From Sporocytophaga sp. (GTDB lineage: Bacteria; Bacteroidota; Bacteroidia; Cytophagales; Cytophagaceae), in NCBI GenBank assembly GCA_024707265.1, contig JANQAB010000001.1, positions 193,501 to 257,500 of the forward strand: a DNA stretch of 64,000 bases, given 5' to 3'. A model generated the notes under the pieces. That model saw nothing but the letters and a program-made list of their open reading frames with translations, was not told the origin of the DNA and made no database searches. The translations under genes and the position numbers were made by a program. Shown here in pieces: positions 57,284-64,000 of the stretch (positions are counted from its first letter, which is position 1; every line of letters begins with the position of its first letter).

Positions 57284-57330
57284 TATATGGCAAGAAATAA
57301 TTTCTGAAGCAATATAGTATTTTTTTAGTA

Positions 57331-57348
57331 AGTAAACGTTTGTTTACT
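57331..57348. promoter_or_regulatory. Probable TetR operator
   Basis: Perfect 7-bp inverted repeat AGTAAAC-GTTT-GTTTACT, 18 bp overall, the size expected for a TetR dimer site. The remaining upstream sequence (57349-57649) shows nothing else of note. Confidence 0.7.
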
Positions 57349-57649
57349 ATTAAAAGTTTTACCCAAAAAATAAAAACTAAAAATCAGAAAATTATCTTCC
57401 AATGAATTATAAAATTTCTATTAATTACAACTAATAGTGCTTGGGAAAATATCAATAAGTTTATATTGCTCTTAAGAGAATCCGAGGGGTTAATTTTGTA
57501 TAAACAAAAGCCGTATTACCTGGCAATGTGTTTCTGCATACAACAGACAATCAAAGTGTATAAATACGCAAGACATCAATGACAGATTTTACTAAAAAAA
57601 TAGATATCAACGTATTACAACCGCACATAAGAGAACTTGAACTATACTA

Positions 57650-57684
57650 AAATTAAGTCAGTAGAAATTTTACTGACTTAATTT
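57650..57684 (-). terminator. Terminator overlapping the histidine kinase stop codon
   Basis: 14-bp perfect stem AAATTAAGTCAGTA / TACTGACTTAATTT (57650-57663 with 57671-57684), followed on the minus strand by TTAGTA. Its right arm includes the last codons of the kinase gene. Confidence 0.75.
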
Positions 57685-60600
57685 CCTTAAACAAACTTTA
57701 AACCTTGATCCCTGACCGAGCTCGCTTTCCACTTCTATCTTTCCTCCTGCATTGTCAACAATTCTTTTCACAATATAAAGGCCTATTCCTGTGCCCTCTA
57801 CGTGATCATGAAATCGCTTGAACATGGAAAACATCTTAGCCCTGTTTTCTTCAGAGATACCTAAACCATTATCACTAAAAATGATGATAACATAATCTTC
57901 GTTTTCTGTAGTTGAAATTTCAACAACCGGTTTTCTTTGAGAAGAAGCATATTTAATTCCATTGGAAATAAAATTATAAAATATGCTTCTAAGATTTTTT
58001 CTTGAAAAGTTTACTTCCTCAACGGTTAAAGAAATCTTTATTTCAGCATCGTTTTTCTCTATCTGATCTTTAATTCCCAGCTTAACCTCCTCAATAATCT
58101 CTGACAATTTAATTACTTCCAGATCATCGGAAGAGCTTCCCTTCTGAACTTTGGTAATTTCAGTAAGATCTTTGATAGTACTTTTAAATGTAGAGAAAGA
58201 GGCATCAATCATAGATTTTATTGCTTCCAAATCATCGCTTAATTCTATCTCACTTAAAAAAGCAGTAAAGAGACCTTCAAGATTTATAACAGGAGCTTTC
58301 AAATCATGTGAGGCAGTATATATGAAATTATCAAGGTCATTATTTATTTTAATAAGCTCCATATTACTTTCTGCAAGCGCTGATTCAGCTTTCTTCTGAT
58401 TATCAATTTCTGTATTAGTCCCTATCCACCTGATAATTTTGCCATCATCATTCTTTACAGGATATGCTCGTGTTAAAAACCACTTGTACTCCCCACTCTT
58501 ACTTCTCAGGGGATGCGTTAACTCCCATGGCTGGTCCTTTTTTATGGCATCTGTTATAAATTGAATAACCCTGTTAACATGATCAGGATGTTGCACCTTT
58601 GTCCATCCCCAACCTTCCATTTCATTATAAGCGGTTCCGGTATAGTTATACCATCTTTCGTTATACCAGTATGTCCATCCATCGGGATCAGCGATCCAGG
58701 CAAGATTCTGGATATTATTAGCAAAGGTACGGAAGTGCTCCTCACTCTCGAGAAGCATCTTTTCATTCCGTTTACGTTCTGACACGTCACTTGCTGCTCC
58801 GAACCATTCTAATATATCGCCTTTATCATTGATAATGGGAATAGCACGTGAAAAAGTCCACCCAACCGATCCATTAGCTCTCACCACATGATGCTCCAGT
58901 TGAAAAACTCTTTTCTCCTTCACGGCATTATTGATCTCTTCCATAACCATCTTCTGATCCTCTGGGGGAATATACTTATCCATCCAGTCATGTATAGGTA
59001 CGCCTGTATCTACGAGAAAATTGCGACCATCCATATAAATCATCGTTTCCCATTTTGGACTCATGCGGTAAATAACTTCGGACGAAGCCATTACAAGAGC
59101 TTTTAAATGTTCTTCACTTTCCCGTAATGCTTCCTCTGCATTCTTTCTCTCAGTGATATCAACCACAACACCTGCAAATCTCCATGGTTTCCCCTCATCA
59201 TCTAATAAGCATTCACCTCGCCCGATAACCCAGATTACATTTCCACCTTTCTGCTTCAATCTGTATTCAAGGAAAAATTTTTCCCCAGTATCTAAAGTAT
59301 GCTTTATATTTCTCCGAACGTTTTCAACATCATCAGGATGAACGCCGCCTAGGTAATCTTCCAAAGGCCTTCCCCTTTCACCATCATCAGGAGGCAATGA
59401 GAATAAAGAATTAAACTTTTTATCCGCAAAAACAAGATTTTGCTGAATATGCCAGTCATATGTACCGACCAATTCAGAAGCCATCATTGCAAAATTGAGT
59501 CGTTCTTCACTTTGCATTCTTTTTATTATATCCACATGCCATTCGGTGACAATTCCAGCTGTTCGGGAAAGAAGATCTACCATCTCCTTGTCATGAGTAT
59601 CAGGAATGGTTTTTTCGGAATAATAAAGGACAAAGACACCAAGTACACTACCATTCGATGACCAGATGGGGACAGACCAACATGCCCTAAGGTTATTAGA
59701 CAATGCAATATCCCTTAAGCCACTCCACAAAGGGTCACTTTCAATGTCATTTACAATCACCTCCTTACCCCAAAGTGCAGTTGTTCTAAATGGATTTCCA
59801 TCGTTTATCGGGGATGCATCAATATTACCAGTAAAACTTTTTGATAGACTTGGTGCACTTGCATGAAGCAAGTGGTTCCCATCTCTTTCGAGTAGGATTA
59901 TAGAAGCAAAAAGATTATTGGCAGATTGCTCTTGAGCTGTTAAAGCAATGGTATTGAGAACAACTTCACGGGGTTCTCCATTAACAGCTTTTTCAAGAGC
60001 ACGTTTTTGCCCTTGCAGAATAGACTGCATTCTTTTTCTATCAGTAATATCTTCTATCACTGCCACAAAATTCAGTGGATGATCTTGTTGATCTTTTAAT
60101 AATGCGACACTTGCCAGCGCCCAGACAACTGTCTTATCTTTCCTGATATATCTTTTTTCAAACACATACGACGACAAAGTTCCTTCCTTTAATTTATTCA
60201 TTAAATCGTGGTTTTTCTTCCTGTCGTCCGGATGGGTTATTTCAGCTACAGAAAGCTTCACCAGTTCATCTTCATCATAACCGAACATCTTTGATGCGGA
60301 CTTATTTGCCTTCAGAAAACATCCGTTAAGACCCACAATAACTACGGCAACGGCAGCGCTTTCGAAAGTAGTTCTGAAAAGCTCTTCACTTTTAAAATAA
60401 ACATTTTTTATACGGGCTACTTTCTCTAAGGTATTTAAACATTTTAATTCAGCATCCTGAGTACTGATATTGCTAATTAAAAGTTCCAGTTTACCGGCCA
60501 TCAACTCTAAATAATTACGGTAATGGATATCATAACTTAGTCCTGGATTTATTCCTGAAATAAAAAAGCCTGACAGATATTCTTTGCCATATTTAAAGAT

Positions 60601-61464
60601 AGGCAATACTACAACTTTATCAATGAGCTGCTTCAGGCTGTTATAGACAGGCCAATAACTACTGGCAAAATTATCTATCACTAAACTTTGTTTGCTTGCT
60701 AAAATTTCTTTCAGTGGTAAATGCTTATCCGAAAGTTGTTCATCCAAATTAATAAGCAATGGAGCAGCTACCTCCGGAAGATTATTGGTCTTTCCCAGGA
60801 GTTTTGCATATTGCCCTTCCTCATTGGTTAAATAGATAAGTGCAAATGGAATATCAATTGCATTTTTTTCAATAATGCCAAAGATATCTTTGCTCAGTTC
60901 TTCTGATGCCATTGCTTGAGCATCTACACCAGCGATACTTTTCAAAGTCATGATCCTCCTGTCATCCTTCCCTCCTTTACTTTCTTCAATGCAGGTGCAG
61001 AAAACACCTCCGATACTGCCTTCATTATCATGAGCAGGACTGCAGGAGAAGGTCCAGTAGGTCTCTTCGTAAGACTCTTTCCTTCTTAAAGGCAACATAA
61101 AGTTTTCAGTATAAAAAGTCTTCCCTTGGCCGAAGACATCTTCAATAAATGATTCTAATTGGGGCCATATTCCCTTATAGACAATAGCTCCTGAAGCTCC
61201 TAGTGCTTCAGGATGTTTATCTCCTAATGCACGCACAAAAGAATCATTGTAAATCATATAAAGATCCTTTGACCACCATAGTGCCATTGGAAGTGCAGAA
61301 TGCAAAATAAGATTTGTCTGAATCTTTAAACTAAGAGGCCATCTTTCCAGATCCCCTAAGGGATGAGCGTTCCATTCAAAATCACGAATTAACTCCCCCA
61401 TTAATCCTCCCTCGCTAAGGAAGTTCTGCTTATTGATGCTATTTAATCCTCCTAAATTTTTCAT
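57670..61464 (-). CDS. Multi-PAS/GAF sensor histidine kinase
   Basis: 1264 residues, predicted cytoplasmic (no TM helix seen). Order: N-terminal PAS-like block (HPLGDLERWPLSLKIQTNLILHSALPMALWW, ~33-165), GAF (~195-340), PAS (~368-480), GAF (~490-650), then three PAS/PAC units (~660-1030) with repeated VxxDITERKxxE/NTEIDNQKK junctions. The HisKA domain has His1053 in YTASHDLKAPV and the HATPase domain runs to the end (N box NFISNGIKYA, DNGLGISEENRAKMF, GTGIGLYIVKRIV). No receiver domain is fused and no response regulator gene is adjacent. This is the typical Bacteroidota light/redox/small-molecule-type sensor; the signal is unknown. Its gene is monocistronic with a terminator over the stop codon. 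Confidence 0.9.
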   Translation of the reverse strand: MKNLGGLNSINKQNFLSEGGLMGELIRDFEWNAHPLGDLERWPLSLKIQTNLILHSALPMALWWSKDLYMIYNDSFVRALGDKHPEALGASGAIVYKGIWPQLESFIEDVFGQGKTFYTENFMLPLRRKESYEETYWTFSCSPAHDNEGSIGGVFCTCIEESKGGKDDRRIMTLKSIAGVDAQAMASEELSKDIFGIIEKNAIDIPFALIYLTNEEGQYAKLLGKTNNLPEVAAPLLINLDEQLSDKHLPLKEILASKQSLVIDNFASSYWPVYNSLKQLIDKVVVLPIFKYGKEYLSGFFISGINPGLSYDIHYRNYLELMAGKLELLISNISTQDAELKCLNTLEKVARIKNVYFKSEELFRTTFESAAVAVVIVGLNGCFLKANKSASKMFGYDEDELVKLSVAEITHPDDRKKNHDLMNKLKEGTLSSYVFEKRYIRKDKTVVWALASVALLKDQQDHPLNFVAVIEDITDRKRMQSILQGQKRALEKAVNGEPREVVLNTIALTAQEQSANNLFASIILLERDGNHLLHASAPSLSKSFTGNIDASPINDGNPFRTTALWGKEVIVNDIESDPLWSGLRDIALSNNLRACWSVPIWSSNGSVLGVFVLYYSEKTIPDTHDKEMVDLLSRTAGIVTEWHVDIIKRMQSEERLNFAMMASELVGTYDWHIQQNLVFADKKFNSLFSLPPDDGERGRPLEDYLGGVHPDDVENVRRNIKHTLDTGEKFFLEYRLKQKGGNVIWVIGRGECLLDDEGKPWRFAGVVVDITERKNAEEALRESEEHLKALVMASSEVIYRMSPKWETMIYMDGRNFLVDTGVPIHDWMDKYIPPEDQKMVMEEINNAVKEKRVFQLEHHVVRANGSVGWTFSRAIPIINDKGDILEWFGAASDVSERKRNEKMLLESEEHFRTFANNIQNLAWIADPDGWTYWYNERWYNYTGTAYNEMEGWGWTKVQHPDHVNRVIQFITDAIKKDQPWELTHPLRSKSGEYKWFLTRAYPVKNDDGKIIRWIGTNTEIDNQKKAESALAESNMELIKINNDLDNFIYTASHDLKAPVINLEGLFTAFLSEIELSDDLEAIKSMIDASFSTFKSTIKDLTEITKVQKGSSSDDLEVIKLSEIIEEVKLGIKDQIEKNDAEIKISLTVEEVNFSRKNLRSIFYNFISNGIKYASSQRKPVVEISTTENEDYVIIIFSDNGLGISEENRAKMFSMFKRFHDHVEGTGIGLYIVKRIVDNAGGKIEVESELGQGSRFKVCLRKLSQ

Positions 61465-61620
61465 TCCGGTTTACCATTATAGCCTTTACACTAAGAGGCT
61501 CAAGCCAAGCAGTTTAAGCTAAAATGCAGAAGGTTAACCAGCTTAAATATAATTTGTTAAAACCGAATTTAAAGTTCTCCTTTCAATTACATTATCTTGG
61601 TCAGCATCTTATTTATGTAA

Positions 61621-61776
61621 AAAATTTCAAAGGATATTATCCTAAAAAAACTATTAAAGAAAACTGTAAAACTTGAGCGTTAAAATGTTTTCAACAAGGA
61701 AGTTCCTGAGGAAATCTATGTGGTAGAAATACTTGCAGACAATAGCATTGACTATATTACAATCCTAAAAAAATAA
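61621..61776 (+). pseudogene. Possible C-terminal gene remnant
   Basis: In one plus frame the bases read ...KKLLKKTVKLER, a TAA stop at 61681, then NVFNKEVPEEIYVVEILADNSIDYITILKK and a stop at 61774-61776. The second part has good protein character (amphipathic, no internal stop) but no start codon. It may be the tail of a decayed gene or chance. The rest of the 365-base gap holds no gene. Confidence 0.25.
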
Positions 61777-61790
61777 AACTTAAAATTTTT

Positions 61791-61828
61791 CAAGAGCCCA
61801 TCAATTTATGACAGGCCCTTGATTTTTT
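61791..61828 (+). terminator. Weak hairpin with T-run before the 61830 gene end
   Basis: CAAGAGCC / GGCCCTTG (61791-61798 with 61814-61821), one mismatch on this strand (a G-T pair on the other), followed by ATTTTTTATT on the plus strand. It could serve the minus-strand gene pair ending at 61830 or a plus-strand transcript. Confidence 0.4.
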
Positions 61829-61829
61829 A

Positions 61830-62093
61830 TTAATAAGGTTGGTATACAACTCCAGTGCCATCATAATAAGCTTCGTAACGAGTTCCATTGCAATCTGCTC
61901 CTGCCGCACATCCTGGAGGAAGTGCAGCCACTGTACCTTCATTGTATCTCCTATTCACCCTTCTTGAAGTTCTTCTTGATGTCCTCCTAGCAACACGTCT
62001 GCTTGTTCCGAACTGCGCATAAACTTCATCTGCTATTATTGAGGCAACAAAGAATAACATAATTGCCAAGCAATATTTTCTTATAACTGACAT
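61830..62093 (-). CDS. Small secreted Arg-rich protein
   Basis: 87 residues: signal peptide (1-26, ...ADEVYAQ), then an Arg/Ser/Thr repeat RRVARRTSRRTSRRVNRRYNEG, a Cys pair in PPGCAAGADCNGTRY, and a Tyr-rich end. It lies 4 bases behind the DUF2092 gene, so the two are co-transcribed. Similar small proteins with RRT/RRV repeats accompany DUF2092 genes in other bacteria as far as I recall, but no function is established. The mature protein is strongly basic and probably periplasmic. Confidence 0.7.
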   Translation of the reverse strand: MSVIRKYCLAIMLFFVASIIADEVYAQFGTSRRVARRTSRRTSRRVNRRYNEGTVAALPPGCAAGADCNGTRYEAYYDGTGVVYQPY

Positions 62094-62097
62094 ATGA

Positions 62098-62946
62098 TTA
62101 TCGGTTAGATTTAGCTTCTTCTGAAATATTATTTTTAATAAAATTTATTTTCTTAGCCCCTTTAGGAGCTTTAAAAGTAAAGAAATCACTATTTAACTTA
62201 GGACTAGTATTCCATTCATTTATTTCAATACTGTAATCCGGAGACTGATCAATTTTTTTGGAGGTAATAACATATTTTCTTGGAAGAGGAGCCGGGCTAT
62301 CTTCAACCCATATCTGCCAGTCTGTTTCGTTTCCTTTAAAAGCAAGGTGATGACATTCTTTACCACCAGCAAGTCCTTTTCCAACATACATTCCTGAAAT
62401 AACATCCTCCATTAATCCTTTGTGAAGATTGGTATAGAACAAATCAGCACCAGGCGTTTCAATATTAAGGGCATCCCGACCAAAATCTATGGCTTTATCT
62501 ATATTATCAGGAGCATCTTCCTGAGCATAGTATTTCAGCTTTTTGCCAAATACAGTAATCTTCTTACCATCATAAAAATACTCCATATCTGCTACATCAC
62601 CCTTACGCTCTACTTTTATTTTATTCGGTCTTTTAACATACGTGGAACTAACATTATTCATCTGAATCTTCTGATCTGTAGAGTCATCAATGTATTCAAA
62701 ATAGCCATTTGATTTACATGAAAATTCACTGAGGTTGTTCATGTAATCACTCATTGATTTTAAAATTCTTTCAGCATCCTTACTCACTACACCTTTTGAA
62801 GGAGATCTCATTTCTCTTTTATGTGCTACAGGACGATTTGGCTCTCGCATATAAGCCATTAATCCTCCTATACTGACCGCTGACAAGATTAAAAGCAGCA
62901 ATGTCCATTTCACTTTATTGGATACACTTTTTGGGTTAAAAGCCAT
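62098..62946 (-). CDS. DUF2092-like periplasmic protein
   Basis: 282 residues. An N-terminal membrane anchor or uncleaved signal (VKWTLLLLILSAVSIGGLMAY, ~13-33) is followed by the DUF2092 pattern: ILKSMSDYMNNLSEFSCKSNGYFEYID, RPNKIKVERKGDVADMEYFYDGKKITVF, YYAQEDAPDNIDKAIDF, GLAGGKECHHLAFKGNETDWQIWVEDSPAPLPRKYVI, NTSPKLNSDFFTFKAPKGAKKI. The fold is related to LolA/LolB-type lipoprotein carriers, so lipid or lipoprotein binding is possible. First gene of a two-gene unit with the Arg-rich small protein. Family call likely, function unknown. Confidence 0.75.
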   Translation of the reverse strand: MAFNPKSVSNKVKWTLLLLILSAVSIGGLMAYMREPNRPVAHKREMRSPSKGVVSKDAERILKSMSDYMNNLSEFSCKSNGYFEYIDDSTDQKIQMNNVSSTYVKRPNKIKVERKGDVADMEYFYDGKKITVFGKKLKYYAQEDAPDNIDKAIDFGRDALNIETPGADLFYTNLHKGLMEDVISGMYVGKGLAGGKECHHLAFKGNETDWQIWVEDSPAPLPRKYVITSKKIDQSPDYSIEINEWNTSPKLNSDFFTFKAPKGAKKINFIKNNISEEAKSNR

Positions 62947-63157
62947 AAAGATTTATTTTTTGAAAACTTCATTAATTGACATGACCTACAAAAAGACAAT
63001 TACAAAGTTAGTGAGTAGTCTCTTCTGTCACCACCTTAACAGGCCAGAATCAGGATTTGTTTTTGCAGGTACACAGGCTATAATATTTTCCCTTTGAACC
63101 AATAATAGCAATAGGAATTACAAAAAAGGAGGTGTAAAAAAACTATTCCATTTTGGG

Positions 63158-64000
63158 TTATTGTAATAATATTTTTTTATCCCTAAGGGTAGGATTGATT
63201 TCTAAATTCTTCAAAATATTCACAGCTTTTCCATGTCCCATTTCCTTCACCTGTTTAATAAGACTTAAAGCCTGTTCATATGAATCTGTCTCAGTTAAAA
63301 GCTTTACACCGTAGTCAAAAATACTTTCCCTTGTAACAGGATTATAAGTCACAATACCGGTTTTTATATCAACAGCATAATAACCCTCAGCAACCTTTTT
63401 TTCTCTTATATGACTGAATAGGATTAATATGATAAACAAAGACCGTATTATTATCCTGCCATTTAATCCTATCAAATGCTTTGAAAAAATAGTTACCGAT
63501 TAAAAAAGAATTTACATTTCCATTACTATCCGTCACGTCTAAAAAAAGCTTTCTCTCATCATAATTTTCAGAAAGAAAGCCACGCATTTGAGCCGAATGT
63601 TTTTTATCAGGGCTTACCTTTCTACTTTCGAAATTTTTATCAAATATAACCCCTTCGTTAATTATCTTTTCTTCAATCAACTTAAACTCCGCAACAGGAT
63701 ATTTATAAATTTCACAGCAGATTTGTATTCCCTTTGAAAACAGTTTTACCAAAGCCAACTTAGCTTTTAAATTATTCTTGCCACTTAAAAATCCAGCTTC
63801 AAGATATATATAATAATCTCTGCATTGTCCTAACTCTTCCGTTGCGTTATTGAATGCTTTATCTGTAGTAAGATTAATTTTAAATCGCCATATATTATTG
63901 CCTATTTCAATTTCAGAAGGTAGATAAAAATTATAAAGTTCTTCTATAAGCCAACTATATCTGGAAACAACCTTTTCCTCTTCCGATAACTCTTCTTTCC
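63158..64000 (-). CDS. Hypothetical protein, 5' end outside window, frameshifted at an A7 tract
   Basis: The frame is open at the window edge (…EELSEEEKVVSRYSWLIEELYNFYLPSEIEIGNNIWRFK…), so the N-terminus is missing. The first frame runs to ...VYHINPIQSYKRKKGC and stops at 63387. Removing one A from the seven-A run (minus strand, near 63400) gives KRKKVAEGYYAVDIKTGIVTYNPVTRE, continuing to the stop at 63158. The visible part is ~280 residues. It has a beta-rich central region (SENYDERKLFLDVTDSNGNVNSFLIG) and a helical end. No family is recognised and no membrane segment is seen in the visible part. Confidence 0.6.

Noticed and set aside
1-64000. tRNA, rRNA or CRISPR arrays
   Set aside because: I looked for tRNA-like cloverleaf stretches with T-loop GTTC-A-A-T signatures, rRNA cores and regularly spaced repeats, and saw none.

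Overview
The window looks like AT-rich DNA from a gliding, polysaccharide-degrading member of the Bacteroidota, most likely Cytophagales (Cytophaga/Sporocytophaga-like). The grounds are: secreted enzymes ending in type IX secretion (T9SS) sorting domains of both type A and type B (CHU_C); PorP/SprF-like outer-membrane proteins; promoters of the form TTG-N20-TAnnTTTG; and no SusC/SusD pair next to the glycoside hydrolases. No rRNA, tRNA or CRISPR array was seen.

Layout. 1-14.7 kb: a partial secreted beta-propeller protein, a two-gene operon (GH9 cellulase, then a CE2-CE4 double esterase/deacetylase), a 7TM receptor fused to a transposase-type zinc-ribbon/HTH, and a large PL1 pectate lyase. 15-33 kb: an iron locus. 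It has a TonB receptor plus DUF4374 lipoprotein (XusA/XusB-like), a three-gene oxygenase/adenylation/carrier-protein unit, a LuxR-type response regulator, and a six-gene NIS siderophore operon (two IucA/IucC synthetases, one fused to an acyltransferase; nitroreductase; decarboxylase; N-hydroxylase; MATE exporter). The two biosynthetic units share a near-identical promoter and an array of GGTA boxes at matching spacing. 33-49 kb: GH30_8 glucuronoxylanase, a circularly permuted GH16 lichenase, a GH10 xylanase and an ankyrin protein. A group II intron with a mutated reverse transcriptase sits directly behind the GH10 terminator. 35.8-40.3 kb and 49.2-53.7 kb: two paralogous cassettes of ECF sigma factor, membrane anti-sigma protein ending in a CHU_C domain, PorP/SprF-like protein and a CHU_C surface protein. 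54-64 kb: small membrane and secreted proteins, a TetR/TetX-like monooxygenase pair, a large PAS/GAF histidine kinase and a partial unknown gene.

How it fits together. The enzymes cover cellulose, acetylated glucuronoxylan, mixed-linkage glucan and pectin, and most carry T9SS signals. The iron locus should make, export and recapture a citrate/hydroxamate-type siderophore; an amino-acid or acyl tailoring branch is inferred from the carrier-protein unit. The sigma/anti-sigma/PorP cassettes suggest gene regulation tied to the T9SS surface machinery.

Caution: seven genes are split by single-base length changes in A/T homopolymers (near 16.66, 17.57, 29.41, 36.56, 39.05, 43.13 and 63.40 kb). This pattern points first to sequencing error, so these genes are annotated as joined reading frames.
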